Shown here: positions 43,793 to 53,617 of the stretch, piece by piece
Layout of the letters: each line of letters begins with the position of its first letter
Numbering within the stretch: position 1 is the stretch's first letter
Assembly: GCF_900089755.1 (NCBI RefSeq)
Contig: NZ_FLOC01000001.1
Location: 248,001 to 312,000 of the forward strand
Origin: Marinomonas aquimarina
Lineage (GTDB): Bacteria > Pseudomonadota > Gammaproteobacteria > Pseudomonadales > Marinomonadaceae
DNA length: 64,000 bases
Direction: 5' to 3'
The notes under the pieces: model-generated
Seen by the model: only the letters and a program-made list of their open reading frames with translations
Databases searched by the model: none
What the model was told of the DNA's origin: nothing
Translations under genes and position numbers: made by a program

Positions 43793-45085
43793 CTAAGGCC
43801 GCATTTCTTCCACCATAGATACAAGCTGCTCGACACCACGCTTTACTTCCTCAAGCCCTGACGACACATTGTTAATGCCTTCTTGGCCCACTGCAGCGAT
43901 TCCTGAAACGGACGTTAATGAGGTATCAATCTGCTTAATCAGTTCATGGTTAAGTTCAACCACTTTGGAGATTTCAGCGGTCGCCACCGAGGTGTTATTG
44001 GCCAACTGACGCACTTCATCGGCCACCACAGAAAAGCCACGTCCAGCATCCCCTGCTCGCGCCGCTTCAATGGCGGCATTTAATGCCAGTAAATTAGTCT
44101 GATCGGCGATGGTTCGAATGGTCACGACAATGTCGGCAATATTCTTAAACTGCTCCATCAACTGTACCCCGACACTTGATGCCTGGCCCACTTGCTCGGC
44201 AATGGTCTCTGAAGTATCAACCGCCTCACTCAACACTTGCACCGCATTACTGGTTATTTGACTGGTTTGCTCTGAGGTCGCTGCTGCCATGTCGACCGCA
44301 TTCAGCGCGACCGTCACTCGTTCAGTGATATCTGAGGCAAACTTCACCACTTGAAACACCTTACCCTCTTCATCAAGTATGGGGTTATAGGTCGCTTGTA
44401 ACCACAATACCTTGCCGTGGCGATCAAGGCGTTTATAGCGGCCTTTAGACAACTCACCATTGGATAGCTTTTGCCAAAAGTCGGGGTTGTGACGATAGAA
44501 GTCATCGTCACAAAAGATTTTATGATGTTGGCCTACGATCTCTTCGCGTCGATAGCCCACTGTGTTGAGGAAGTTTTGGTTGGCATCAATAATAGTGCCA
44601 TCAGGCTCAAATTTGATCACCGCTTGAGAACGGTCTAAGGCATCCAAAATGGCATTTTGTGAGCGCAACTCATTCTGAGTAGCAGTGACATCGGAGCAAA
44701 TTTTGATAACCTCAACGACTCGGCCTTGCTCGTCTTTAACGGGAAAATAATTGGCCTCTAGATAGACCTTTTCACCGCTCTTTTTCAGCCGCGTAAACTT
44801 ACCAGAAGCAGATTCTCCCGCCGCAAGGTTGGACCAGAAATGACGATACTGCTCGCTAACGACCTGGCTCGGCGGACAAAATATTTTATGATGCTTACCA
44901 ACCACCTCATCCAGCTGGTATCCCACTACAGATAAAAACAGATCATTTGCATTGAGGATATGCCCATTGGGGTCAAAACTAATAAAAGGCATATAAGCGC
45001 GAATGGCCTCTAAGTCACGACGCAGAGAGCAAAGCTCGTCCAGATCAGCCACTAGCTGATTATCCTTATTTCCCTTAAAAAACAT
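43793..45085 (-). CDS. Soluble PAS-PAS methyl-accepting chemotaxis protein
   Basis: About 430 residues with no membrane helix. Two PAS domains in tandem (each with [16 protein letters not shown]- or [16 protein letters not shown]-type core) are followed by PAC segments and an MCP signalling domain ([20 protein letters not shown] with [15 protein letters not shown]). Such soluble receptors sense redox or ligands inside the cell. I prefer the ATG at 45085 (MFFKGNK); an ATG four codons earlier at 45097 has GGAAGAG just upstream and is equally possible. The cytoplasmic hairpin is short. It lies opposite and close to the chemotaxis/flagellar block. Confidence 0.88.
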   Translation of the reverse strand: MFFKGNKDNQLVADLDELCSLRRDLEAIRAYMPFISFDPNGHILNANDLFLSVVGYQLDEVVGKHHKIFCPPSQVVSEQYRHFWSNLAAGESASGKFTRLKKSGEKVYLEANYFPVKDEQGRVVEVIKICSDVTATQNELRSQNAILDALDRSQAVIKFEPDGTIIDANQNFLNTVGYRREEIVGQHHKIFCDDDFYRHNPDFWQKLSNGELSKGRYKRLDRHGKVLWLQATYNPILDEEGKVFQVVKFASDITERVTVALNAVDMAAATSEQTSQITSNAVQVLSEAVDTSETIAEQVGQASSVGVQLMEQFKNIADIVVTIRTIADQTNLLALNAAIEAARAGDAGRGFSVVADEVRQLANNTSVATAEISKVVELNHELIKQIDTSLTSVSGIAAVGQEGINNVSSGLEEVKRGVEQLVSMVEEMRP

Positions 45086-45452
45086 ACCCGCCCCCATTTC
45101 TCTTCCGTATCTCAATCCATAAGCAAGGCTTATCAATCTATTCTTCTAGTGTGCACCACCCACAACACAGCATTGTTAAATTAGGTAAGCAACTGACGAC
45201 TGTTAGCGTTATTTTTTGTTGCCCGATCTAATGAAGTGCACTTTTAATGCATAATAAAACTTTAACTCATATCATTGTTTTATATCTAAGCAAATTGCAA
45301 GATTTGGCTTTCAAAATTTCAGCTACAACAACGATACATTACTAAACGCCACCTAGTGGCCGCCATTTCGCGCGCGAAACGACCATAAGGGTGGCAGTTT
45401 TAGCGTAATTCGCTATCATGCCGCCTTTGTTATTTAAGATAGAGAACATTGA
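45086..45452. other. Intergenic region, divergent MCP and HI0933-type gene
   Basis: 367 bp between the MCP start and the flavoprotein GTG. It holds the palindromes TTTCGCGCGCGAAA (45366-45379) and GCCACCTAGTGGC just before it. I see no ORF, no sigma-28 or sigma-54 element and no terminator. TATCAT near 45413 could be a -10 for the flavoprotein gene. Confidence 0.5.
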
Positions 45453-46670
45453 GTGAAACAAGTCATCGTTATAGGCGCAGGACCAGCCGGCTTAATGGCT
45501 GCCGAAGTGATTCAAGCCGCCGGCCATCAAGTACATGTTTATGATGCGATGCCCAGTGCTTGCCGTAAGTTTTTGTTGGCGGGTATTGGCGGTATGAACA
45601 TTACTCACTCAGAGCCCTACAACGATTTCATTACACGCTACTACGATAAAGCCAAGTGGCTTGCCCCCTCTATCCAAGCGTTTAATGCAGACGCTCTGCG
45701 CCAATGGATTCACGACCTTGGTATTGACACCTTTGTCGGTACTTCAGGTCGCGTCTTTCCAGAAAAGATGAAAGCTGCACCGTTACTGCGGAATTGGCTG
45801 AAACGCCTAAAAGACGCAGGCGTCGAGTTTCATATGCGCCATAAATTGATCGCCCTAGACGGCTTGCAAGCAACATTCAATTACGAAGGCTTAGATAAAA
45901 GCAAAAGCGCTGACGCGATTGTCTTAGCGCTGGGCGGCGCCAGCTGGCCTAAGCTTGGCTCAGATGGTAAATGGGTGGGCTTCTTAGCACGTCAAGGCGT
46001 TGATATTACGCCTCTAGAGAGCACGAACTGTGGCTTCCACAGCCATTGGAGTGAGCACTTACAAACCAAACTTGCCGGCGCGCCACTGAAAGGCGTGAGC
46101 TTTTCTATGAAACTTCCTGACGGCAGCTTAATGGAGCAAAAGGGCGAGTGTATCGTCACCCGTGATGGTATGGAGGGTAGCCTGATTTATGCATTCTCCA
46201 AGCATTTACGTGACGCCATCAATGTTCGTGGTGAAGGCAAATTGACCATTGATTTACTACCGGATCTAAGCCGTGAGCAACTAATATTAAAGCTTAGCAA
46301 CACGAAGGCAAAAGAGTCGCTAGCGAAGTATCTCAAACGCACCATTAAACTCGATAGCATCAAATCGGCTCTGCTTTATGAGGCCTACCAGAAAGAAGAC
46401 TTTGATACGCCACAAAAGCTGGCCCGTTGCCTGAAATCCATCCCTGTGTCTTTCTATAAAACCAAGCCCCTCGATGAAGTCATCTCCACTGCAGGTGGCA
46501 TTAGCCAAGCAAGCGTCAATCAGCATTTTATGCTGAAAAAGATCCCAGGCGTATTTTGTGCGGGCGAAATGTTGGACTGGGAAGCGCCAACGGGTGGCTA
46601 CCTACTGACTGCGTGTTTCGCCACCGGACGCACTGCCGCTGAGGGTGTTTGTCGCTTACTGGCAGACTAA
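45453..46670 (+). CDS. HI0933/YhiN-family FAD-dependent oxidoreductase
   Basis: A 405-residue flavoprotein starting from GTG, with the FAD-binding VIVIGAGPAGLMAAEV at the N-terminus, LLAGIGGMNITHSEP, and a C-terminal SxxGG and GEMLDWEAPTGGYLLTACFATG that close the FAD site. The family (BaiN/YhiN) is widespread, with no settled function. The GTG is preceded by AGATAGAGAA; no ATG fits upstream. It is not obviously linked to neighbours. Confidence 0.85.
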   Translation: MKQVIVIGAGPAGLMAAEVIQAAGHQVHVYDAMPSACRKFLLAGIGGMNITHSEPYNDFITRYYDKAKWLAPSIQAFNADALRQWIHDLGIDTFVGTSGRVFPEKMKAAPLLRNWLKRLKDAGVEFHMRHKLIALDGLQATFNYEGLDKSKSADAIVLALGGASWPKLGSDGKWVGFLARQGVDITPLESTNCGFHSHWSEHLQTKLAGAPLKGVSFSMKLPDGSLMEQKGECIVTRDGMEGSLIYAFSKHLRDAINVRGEGKLTIDLLPDLSREQLILKLSNTKAKESLAKYLKRTIKLDSIKSALLYEAYQKEDFDTPQKLARCLKSIPVSFYKTKPLDEVISTAGGISQASVNQHFMLKKIPGVFCAGEMLDWEAPTGGYLLTACFATGRTAAEGVCRLLAD

Positions 46671-46817
46671 GCAAGTTAAAAAGAAGGCACATTTTTTGAC
46701 CTAGAGCGGTGTTTGTCCAAATTTCATGCTAATTTGGTTTCGACGGATTTCCCCTCTGGGTATACTCCCGCCAATCAAATATTTAACTTGCCTAACTTTG
46801 GATCGAGGAAAAACATA

Positions 46818-47267
46818 GTGAGCTCGCTGATCAAATCTATTCATCGCAAACTGTTTACTCTAATCAGCATTGCAGGCTTTTCTGCAGTAATGAGTTCATC
46901 GGTTAGCGCTATTGGACAAACCCCTGACGACATCGCGGCTCGTATTGCTCCGATTGGTAATGTATGTGTGGCAGGCGAAGAATGTGAAGTGGCCTCCGCT
47001 GCCGCAGTTGCTTCGAACGATGGCCCACGCTCAGGGGAAGCGGTTTACAATCAATTCTGTACCGCATGTCACTCAGTGGGTGTGGCAGGCGCACCAAAAC
47101 TAGGTAGTGCAAGCGATTGGGCCCCTCGTGTTGCCAACGGCTTTGATTCCTTGATGAGCAATGCTATCAATGGCCTCAATGCCATGCCACCGCGCGGTAC
47201 TTGTTCAACCTGTAGCGATGATGAAATTCAAGCTGCCATCGAATACATGCTCGACAACAGCAAGTAA
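46818..47267 (+). CDS. Cytochrome c5 family protein
   Basis: From the GTG at 46818 (preceded by CGAGGAAAA at good spacing) the 149-residue protein begins with a clear signal peptide (LFTLISIAGFSAVMSSSVSA). An ATG at 46713 would put 35 hydrophilic residues before it, so I reject it. A -10-like TATACT at 46761, 57 bp before the GTG, also lies inside that longer version. The heme motif is CTACH (81-85) and the axial Met is in NAMPPRG. Extra cysteines (Cys50, Cys56, and CSTC) may form disulfides. Likely a periplasmic electron carrier. Confidence 0.85.
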   Translation: MSSLIKSIHRKLFTLISIAGFSAVMSSSVSAIGQTPDDIAARIAPIGNVCVAGEECEVASAAAVASNDGPRSGEAVYNQFCTACHSVGVAGAPKLGSASDWAPRVANGFDSLMSNAINGLNAMPPRGTCSTCSDDEIQAAIEYMLDNSK

Positions 47268-47282
47268 TTCGTCACTTTAGAC

Positions 47283-47324
47283 AGATATAAAAAATGGAGA
47301 CCTAGGTCTCCATTTTTTATATCT
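47283..47324. terminator. Bidirectional terminator, perfect 42-nt palindrome
   Basis: A 42-nt perfect inverted repeat centred on CCTAGG, with A-run and T-run arms (AAAAAATGGAGACC and complement). It lies between the convergent cytochrome c5 and rep genes and serves both. Confidence 0.92.
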
Positions 47325-47336
47325 ACTCACTGCACC

Positions 47337-49385
47337 TTACGAATTCAGCATGGCTTTTAAGGCTGACAAAGACGCTTTACCACGCTCTTTCTTTTGCGCA
47401 TCACTCTCGTCGCCGCGCCCTTCCCACACCAGATCATCCTCCGGTAATTCGTCTAAGAAGCGGCTCGGCAAACAATCAATTTCTTCACCAAACTGACGGC
47501 GCTTGGCCGCCATAGTGATGCAGAGGGTGCGCTTTGCCCGAGTGATGCCGACATAGGCTAGACGGCGCTCTTCTTCGATATCATCGTTTTCAATGCTGTT
47601 ACGGTGCGGCAGCAATTCCTCCTCACAACCGATCAAGAACACATGGGGATACTCCAAGCCTTTGGAAGCATGCAAGGTCAGCAGCTGAACTTTATCCTCG
47701 TCCTCTTCTTCCTCTTGACGCTCCAGCATGTCGATCAGCAAGAGTTTCGAAATGGCGTGATCAAGCCCCGCATCGGCGTCTTCCTCCCAAGCACTTTCCA
47801 TCATGCGCTGAATCGACTCAATCAAGAAGCGTACGTTTTCAATCCGTTTCTCCGCCGCTTTTGGCGAGCTGGCTTGATCCTGTAACCAGCCGAAATAATC
47901 CATATCGTGAATCATTTGTTCGATCACGGGGATGGGCGAACCTTTTAATAAACGTTGACGCAAGGCCTGAATCCAAGATTCAAACTCACGCAAACGCAGC
48001 AACGGCTTAGCGGTAACGGTTTCATCCAGTGCTTTATCGCCCGCCGCCTCAAATAGGCTCACATGCAATTGATTGGCAAGGTTACCGACTTTCTCCAAGG
48101 TCGCCGGGCCAATTTCACGACGTGGCAAGTTAATCACGCGCAAAAAGGCATTGTCGTCATCAGGGTTCACCAATAACCGCAAATAGCCCATCAAATCTTT
48201 GATTTCCGCGCGCGAGAAAAACGACGAGCCACCGTTCATTTTGTAAGGAATACGATAGGCCTGTAACTTGATCTCTAACAGACGCGCTTGGTGGTTACCA
48301 CGGTAAAGTATGGCGAAGTCTTGATAAGGGATATTATGGCGTAAATGGCGCGCCTGAATCTCCGCCGCGACGCGTTCCGCTTCCGCATCTTCATTACGTG
48401 TGACCATGACGCGAATCGGGTCACCGATACCTAAATCAGACCACAACGCTTTATCATACACGTGCGGGTTATTGGCGATCAGAGTGTTGGCCGCTTTTAG
48501 AATGGTGCGCGTAGAGCGATAGTTCTGCTCCAGCTTCACCAGTTTTAAATTGGGGTAATCAACAGACAAGCGTTCTAAGTTTTCTGGGCGGGCGCCACGC
48601 CAGGCATAGATCGACTGATCATCGTCGCCAACCAAGGTAAAACAACGACGATCACCAGCAAGGATCCGGATCAACTCGTATTGGCTCGCATTGGTGTCCT
48701 GACACTCATCCACTAACAGGTAGCGCACTTTGCGTTGCCACTTGTCACGCAACATCTGGTCCGAGATTAATAAACTGACCGGCAATAAAATTAGATCGTC
48801 AAAATCGACTGCGTTGTAAGCACGGATGTAACGCTGATACTGGCAATAGACTTGTGCCGCCAGTTGCAGCTCTTCCGTGTCCGCTTGCGTCAAAGCTTCC
48901 TGTGGCGGAGTCAGATCGTTCTTCCAATTGGAAATGGTGTGCTGACAAAAACCCGCGGCATCCATTTGGCCATTGAATTCTTTGTCCAAGATCTCTTTCA
49001 CGAGAGCTAACGCGTCTTGCGCATCAAACAGGGTAAAGCCTTCCTTTAAACCGGCTTTGCGAAACTCTTTGCGCAAGATATTCAACCCCAGTGTGTGGAA
49101 AGTCGAAATGCTCAGACCACGGCTTTCCTCCTTACTCAACATGCCCACCACACGCTCTTTCATCTCGCGGGCCGCTTTATTGGTAAAGGTAACAGCAACG
49201 ATATTGTTGGCTTTGAAACCACAGGTTTGAATCAAATAAGCAATCTTGGTGGTGATTACACTGGTTTTACCGGAGCCAGCACCAGCCAGTACCAGCAGTG
49301 GCCCATCAATTTGCTTCACCGCCTCAAGCTGCCGCTCGTTTAGAGTGCGCATACGCTGGGAAATAGAAGGTAAAGACTGACTCAT
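47337..49385 (-). CDS. rep: ATP-dependent DNA helicase Rep
   Basis: A UvrD/Rep superfamily 1A helicase of 682 residues. Walker A AGAGSGKTSV is near residue 35, VDECQDTNASQYEL is Walker B, DDDQSIYAWRGA is motif III, QNYRSTRTIL is motif IV, LLTLHASKGLEYPHVFLIG and VGITRAKRTL are motifs V and VI. Rep restarts or clears replication forks. The start at 49385 gives 16 residues before the conserved LNERQLEAV, so a later start is possible. Confidence 0.92.
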   Translation of the reverse strand: MSQSLPSISQRMRTLNERQLEAVKQIDGPLLVLAGAGSGKTSVITTKIAYLIQTCGFKANNIVAVTFTNKAAREMKERVVGMLSKEESRGLSISTFHTLGLNILRKEFRKAGLKEGFTLFDAQDALALVKEILDKEFNGQMDAAGFCQHTISNWKNDLTPPQEALTQADTEELQLAAQVYCQYQRYIRAYNAVDFDDLILLPVSLLISDQMLRDKWQRKVRYLLVDECQDTNASQYELIRILAGDRRCFTLVGDDDQSIYAWRGARPENLERLSVDYPNLKLVKLEQNYRSTRTILKAANTLIANNPHVYDKALWSDLGIGDPIRVMVTRNEDAEAERVAAEIQARHLRHNIPYQDFAILYRGNHQARLLEIKLQAYRIPYKMNGGSSFFSRAEIKDLMGYLRLLVNPDDDNAFLRVINLPRREIGPATLEKVGNLANQLHVSLFEAAGDKALDETVTAKPLLRLREFESWIQALRQRLLKGSPIPVIEQMIHDMDYFGWLQDQASSPKAAEKRIENVRFLIESIQRMMESAWEEDADAGLDHAISKLLLIDMLERQEEEEDEDKVQLLTLHASKGLEYPHVFLIGCEEELLPHRNSIENDDIEEERRLAYVGITRAKRTLCITMAAKRRQFGEEIDCLPSRFLDELPEDDLVWEGRGDESDAQKKERGKASLSALKAMLNS

Positions 49386-49484
49386 TGGTGGTCACCAGAA
49401 ATTCGAAAATAGGGGCGTATTCTACACCAGTTACCGATCCGTGTTGATAAGCAGATGATCTCTAATCAGACAAATTTGCATAAA

Positions 49485-49515
49485 CAAAAACGGGCCACAA
49501 TAGTGACCCGTTTTG
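49485..49515 (-). terminator. Terminator after the BASS transporter gene
   Basis: CGGGCCAC and GTGACCCG flank a 4-nt loop with one G-U pair; on the minus strand TTTTTG follows. It ends the transporter gene before rep's start region. Confidence 0.85.
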
Positions 49516-49535
49516 TAGAAAACTAGCGATTAAAA

Positions 49536-50441
49536 TCATTCTTTAACTGGCTTTTTGCTCCAATAACTCGCCAATAGCGAGCCAGAAATATTGTGCCAAA
49601 CACTGAAAATCGAGCCAGGCAGCGCCGCTGCAGGGGTAAAGAATTTAATCGCCAATGCAGAGGCTAAGCCAGAGTTCTGCAGGCCTACTTCAAAGGCGAT
49701 AGTACGGCAAACCTTCTTATCAAAGCCCAGCATGGCAGTGACCCAGTAACCTAGCGTTAGGCCAATGGCATTATGAATTACCACTGCGGCCGCGACCAAT
49801 AGTCCCACAGAGGCAATCTTACCTGCACTCAATGCCACCACGATGGCAATGATCAAGACAATGGCAAACATGGAGACATACGGTAGTAGCGGTTCTAGTT
49901 TACGGGTAAAGCCGTGGGCGACGGTATTCAACAGCACACCAATGGCGACCGGTACTAGAACAATTTTTACCAAGCTTAAGAGCATGGAACTCACTGGAAC
50001 ATCCACCGAAGTACCAATCATCCAAGAGACCAATAATGGCGTTAATACCACGCCCAATAAAGTAGAAATCGCTGTCATCGAAATCGACAAGGCGGTATCG
50101 CCTTTGGCGAGATAACACATCACATTAGAGGATGTACCGCCGGCCACACTGCCCACTAGCAACATGCCCACGGTCAGCTCACTATCAAAGCCAAACAGGG
50201 TTGCAATCAGTAGCGCCGTAATTGGCATCACTAGAAATTGAAGTAGCACACCCACGCCCACGGCTTTGGTGTTTTTACCGACTTTCTTAAAGTCTTTAGG
50301 ACTAAGCGTTAAGCCCATGGCCAACATAATAGTCATCAGTAAAGGCAAGATATAGCCTTTTAGATCGATGAACATTAAGGGCTGAAAATAGGCTAACACG
50401 GACAATAACAGTGCCCACAGCGGGAAGAGCTGGATGATCAT
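49536..50441 (-). CDS. Bile acid:sodium symporter family (BASS) transporter
   Basis: A 301-residue membrane protein of about nine or ten transmembrane segments with the BASS motifs VGSVAGGTSSNVMCYLAKGD and EVGLQNSGLASALAI, then the C-terminal FTPAAALPGSIFSVWHNISG. Members move bile acids, pyruvate, pantoate or other organic anions with sodium. The substrate cannot be read from sequence. Its start follows GGGAGTCCCTTC. Confidence 0.87.
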   Translation of the reverse strand: MIIQLFPLWALLLSVLAYFQPLMFIDLKGYILPLLMTIMLAMGLTLSPKDFKKVGKNTKAVGVGVLLQFLVMPITALLIATLFGFDSELTVGMLLVGSVAGGTSSNVMCYLAKGDTALSISMTAISTLLGVVLTPLLVSWMIGTSVDVPVSSMLLSLVKIVLVPVAIGVLLNTVAHGFTRKLEPLLPYVSMFAIVLIIAIVVALSAGKIASVGLLVAAAVVIHNAIGLTLGYWVTAMLGFDKKVCRTIAFEVGLQNSGLASALAIKFFTPAAALPGSIFSVWHNISGSLLASYWSKKPVKE

Positions 50442-50753
50442 GAAGGGACTCCCAATCGTTATTATTAGTCCACGCAGACGCTCAGTTTGATAGACTGACC
50501 ACAGTCTCTGCGCGGGAGCGCTAGTGTACAGGCAGAGACATTCCTTCAGCAGCGCACAGTACCTGTCTTCCCCTGTTTATCCTTAATATGACACGCCTAA
50601 AAACCCATTAGGTCGCCTGGGTACACTCACTAACCACGCCCTAAACTTGCTACTTGGATAATCTGCAACCCAAATAGTAATGGAACTCGCTTTTAAATGT
50701 TCTTGATAAACATTATCATTGAGTAAAATGTTTATGATAAGAGTTATCCCGCT
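50442..50753. other. Intergenic region, divergent BASS and ABC binding-protein genes
   Basis: 312 bp. It contains a long-loop inverted repeat (GTCTCTGC at 50504-50511 and GCAGAGAC at 50532-50539), and near its plus end a Fur-type operator described separately. No ORF seen. Confidence 0.5.
50705..50723 (+). promoter_or_regulatory. Fur-box-like operator before the ABC importer
   Basis: GATAAACATTATCATTGAG matches the Fur consensus GATAATGATAATCATTATC at 13 of 19 positions and is followed by a related TTTATGATAAG. It lies about 30-50 bp before the binding-protein gene, the normal place for iron repression. Confidence 0.7.
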
Positions 50754-51650
50754 ATGCTTATATCTGCGTTCAAGCGTCTGAGTTTATTGGTTTGCAGTGC
50801 CCTACTGGCCACTTCTGTTCAAGCCGTCACAGTGCAAGACAGTAAAGGCCCGTTTTCTTTAGACTATGAACCTAAGCGCATTGTGGTATTGGAGTTTTCC
50901 TTTGCCGACGCGCTGGCTTCAGTCGGCGTAGTCCCAGTAGGCATCGCCGACGATAAAGATAAAAACCGCGTCTTGCCAGCAGTACGAGACGTAATCGGTG
51001 ATTGGCAATCGGTGGGCACTCGTTCACAGCCAAGCCTTGAAGTGATCGCTTCGCTTAACCCTGATTTGATCATTGCCGACATTTCCCGTCACGAAGCGGT
51101 CTACGACGATTTACAGAAAATTGCGCCGACGCTGATCTTGCCTTCCCGTCGTGAAACCTACCAAGACAATCTAAAAGCTGCAGCAATCATCGGCAAAGTG
51201 GTCGGTAAAGACACGCAAATGACGGAGCGTCTTGCACAGCATCAGCAGTTTATGGATGCCATGGCGGCTAAGCTGCCAGCCAAGGCAAGTGTGCAGTTTG
51301 GTGTGGCTCGTGCCGACGCTCTGTTTCTGCATACTGACGATTCCTACGCCGGCGGCGTGATTCAGGCACTCGGTATGCAAACGCCCGCTTCTGACCGCGA
51401 TGATTCCGCCTACCGTCAAACCAGCCTAGAGCAACTACTGGCCATCAACCCTGAGTACATTGTGGTGGGCAACTACGTCCATCCGAGCATTGTTGATCAG
51501 TGGCAAAATGAGCCCCTGTGGAGCCTACTACAAGCCGTGAGTCATCAGCGCATCTTCCAAGTTGATCCCAATGTGTGGTCACGCTGCCGTGGTGTTATGG
51601 CAGCCGAACACATGGCCACCGATCTAGCACGTATTTTCGCGAAATCCTAA
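50754..51650 (+). CDS. Iron(III)-siderophore ABC importer, periplasmic binding protein
   Basis: A 298-residue FecB/FhuD-type class III binding protein with signal peptide (RLSLLVCSALLATSVQA) and the core KRIVVLEFSFADALASVGV. SLEVIASLNPDLIIAD and EYIVVGNYVHPS are its paired ligand-lobe segments. It is followed at once by two permease and one ATPase gene. The substrate is likely ferric citrate or a hydroxamate/catecholate siderophore, as for the FecBCDE family; no outer-membrane receptor gene is nearby. Fur-type control is suggested by the upstream box. Confidence 0.88.
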   Translation: MLISAFKRLSLLVCSALLATSVQAVTVQDSKGPFSLDYEPKRIVVLEFSFADALASVGVVPVGIADDKDKNRVLPAVRDVIGDWQSVGTRSQPSLEVIASLNPDLIIADISRHEAVYDDLQKIAPTLILPSRRETYQDNLKAAAIIGKVVGKDTQMTERLAQHQQFMDAMAAKLPAKASVQFGVARADALFLHTDDSYAGGVIQALGMQTPASDRDDSAYRQTSLEQLLAINPEYIVVGNYVHPSIVDQWQNEPLWSLLQAVSHQRIFQVDPNVWSRCRGVMAAEHMATDLARIFAKS

Positions 51651-51657
51651 GCTTCTC

Positions 51658-52659
51658 ATGACTCATCCCCTTCGCTCACTCAGCCTAGGCCTATTACTGA
51701 GCCTGGGCTTAGTTTTAATCAGCTGGTGGAACCTGTTTGCTTGGTCGGTTGTCCCTGTCACTGAGCTAGACGTTTGGCATGCCGTTAGCGCGTTTGATAG
51801 CCAAGCCATTGCACAGCGGATTGTGATCGATTTACGCCTGCCGCGTTTGCTTACCGCCCTATTGGTTGGCGCCAGCCTTGCCGCAGCGGGTACCATTATG
51901 CAGGGACTGACCCGTAACCCGCTGGCAGCACCTTCGGTATTGGGCGTCAACGCTGGTGCTGCGCTCGGTATGGCGTTAGTCTCCACCCTGCCGTTTCTAT
52001 ACGGCGCGCTCGGCACTTCGATTGCCGCCATGCTAGGTGGCGGTCTTGCTTGGCTATTAGTGATGTTATTAGGCAGCGCGTGGCGTATGGGCGGTAACGA
52101 ACATGGTCGTCTCGTACTCGCAGGCGTGGCCATTTCTGCCCTGTGTGCAGCACTAACCAAGGCTGTCGTCATTATGGAAGAGGACCAAGCTGCGGGCGTT
52201 ATGACCTGGTTGGCAGGCAGTCTAGCGGATGCCCGCTGGCAGACTTGGCAAAGCTTTTGGCCCGTTGCCGTAGTAGGGCTAATTGGCGCAGTGCTACTGA
52301 CACCTTCGCTGAATTTATTGCAACTGGGCGAAGACAATGCCCGTAATCTTGGCATCAATTTACTGTACAGCAAGCTGATCGGCAGCGTCTTGGTGCTGGT
52401 GTTAGTCGGTGCCTCCATCAGCGCCGTTGGCAGTATTGGTTTTGTCGGTTTGATCGTACCGCATATGGCTCGCTTACTGATGGGGCAAGATTTTCGCATT
52501 TTTCTCCCCGTGGCTATGGTACTTGGGGCGGCGTTGGTCACTTTGGCCGACACCTTAAGTCGTGCCGTGACCTACCCCATGGAAACGCCTGCTGGAGCCA
52601 TCCTTGCGCTGATCGGCGCGCCCTTCTTTATTTACTTGGTGAGAAAACGCACCCTATGA
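51658..52659 (+). CDS. ABC importer permease (FecC/FecCD family)
   Basis: A 333-residue permease of the FecCD type with about ten membrane helices. Typical motifs: RLPRLLTALLVGASLAAAGTIMQGLTRNPLAAPSVLGV near the N-terminus (RNPLAAPSVLGVNAGAALG) and SAVGSIGFVGLIVPHMARLL, the ATPase-contact loop. It starts 8 bp after the binding protein and overlaps the second permease by ATGA. Confidence 0.9.
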   Translation: MTHPLRSLSLGLLLSLGLVLISWWNLFAWSVVPVTELDVWHAVSAFDSQAIAQRIVIDLRLPRLLTALLVGASLAAAGTIMQGLTRNPLAAPSVLGVNAGAALGMALVSTLPFLYGALGTSIAAMLGGGLAWLLVMLLGSAWRMGGNEHGRLVLAGVAISALCAALTKAVVIMEEDQAAGVMTWLAGSLADARWQTWQSFWPVAVVGLIGAVLLTPSLNLLQLGEDNARNLGINLLYSKLIGSVLVLVLVGASISAVGSIGFVGLIVPHMARLLMGQDFRIFLPVAMVLGAALVTLADTLSRAVTYPMETPAGAILALIGAPFFIYLVRKRTL

Positions 52660-53615
52660 ACGCGCAACGTTTTTTCCCTTTGGCGATCGTTTTGCTGATT
52701 GCCTTAAGCCTTGCCAATTTGCTATTTGGCGCAGTGTCCCTATCCTTGCCAGAGGTCTGGCAGGGATTGTTTCTCGGCTCAGAGCAGCACTTTACTGTGT
52801 ATGAATACCGTTTGCCGCGTATTTTCCTCGCCATGTTAGTGGGCGCGGGCCTCGCGTTATCCGGTGCGCTGGTACAAGGGGTAATCCGAAACCCACTGGC
52901 TTCCCCGGATGTCTTGGGCGTCAGTCATGGGGCCGGGCTTGCTGCCGTGTTTTATATGACCTATTTCAGTGGCGCCTCCACTGACTGGCTACCGGAAGTC
53001 GCTTTGGCCGGCGGTATTCTTGCAGCTTTGGTGTTGTGGTACCTATGCGGTGTTCACAGCAGCGCCATTAAACTTGCTATCACGGGGGTCGCCTTGGCGG
53101 CCTTTTGGGCCAGCTGCATCGACTTTTTGATGCTCACCAAGCCGCTCGAAATTAACAACGCCTTGCTTTGGCTAACCGGCAGTTTATGGGGCCGCGGTTG
53201 GCCTCAGTTACAAGCACTGCTACCTTGGTTTGTGCTCACTCCTATAGCACTAGGCCTAAGTAAATATCTTAACTTATTGGACCTTGGCGATGACTGCGCC
53301 ACCAGTCTTGGTATTTCACCACAGCTACTACGTTTATTGAGCTTAGCCATCGCAGTTGCCCTCACCGCCGCCTGCGTATCCATCTGTGGTCCAATTGGCT
53401 TTCTCGGCTTGGTCGCCCCACATCTGACTCGCAAACTGGTTGGCGGACGTCATCAAGCCCTACTGCCAGCCACCATGCTCACTGGCGCTTGCTTGCTGCT
53501 CGCCGCGGATTTGGCTGCCCGTACACTCGATCCACCGATTGAACTGCCTGCTGGTATCTTAACCGCCATCATTGGCGCCCCGTATTTCCTATGGCTACTG
53601 TTGAGGATGAAATAA
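52656..53615 (+). CDS. ABC importer permease (FecD/FecCD family)
   Basis: A 319-residue second FecCD-type permease, with RLPRIFLAMLVGAGLALSGA, RNPLASPDVLGVSHGAGLAA and GPIGFLGLVAPHLTRKLVGG. It pairs with the preceding permease as a heterodimer, like FecC/FecD. Its ATG overlaps the previous stop by four bases. Confidence 0.9.
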   Translation: MNAQRFFPLAIVLLIALSLANLLFGAVSLSLPEVWQGLFLGSEQHFTVYEYRLPRIFLAMLVGAGLALSGALVQGVIRNPLASPDVLGVSHGAGLAAVFYMTYFSGASTDWLPEVALAGGILAALVLWYLCGVHSSAIKLAITGVALAAFWASCIDFLMLTKPLEINNALLWLTGSLWGRGWPQLQALLPWFVLTPIALGLSKYLNLLDLGDDCATSLGISPQLLRLLSLAIAVALTAACVSICGPIGFLGLVAPHLTRKLVGGRHQALLPATMLTGACLLLAADLAARTLDPPIELPAGILTAIIGAPYFLWLLLRMK

Positions 53616-53617
53616 TT

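Noticed and set aside
46713-46817. N-terminal extension of cytochrome c5 from an ATG at 46713
   Set aside because: It would put 35 hydrophilic residues before the signal peptide; the GTG at 46818 has a ribosome site, and a -10 element lies within the extension.
51663-52553. Long minus-strand open frame (about 296 codons) opposite the FecC-type permease gene
   Set aside because: It is antisense to a permease with clear family motifs, has low-complexity Thr/Pro/Arg-rich translation and no ribosome site. It is a by-product of GC-rich codon use.
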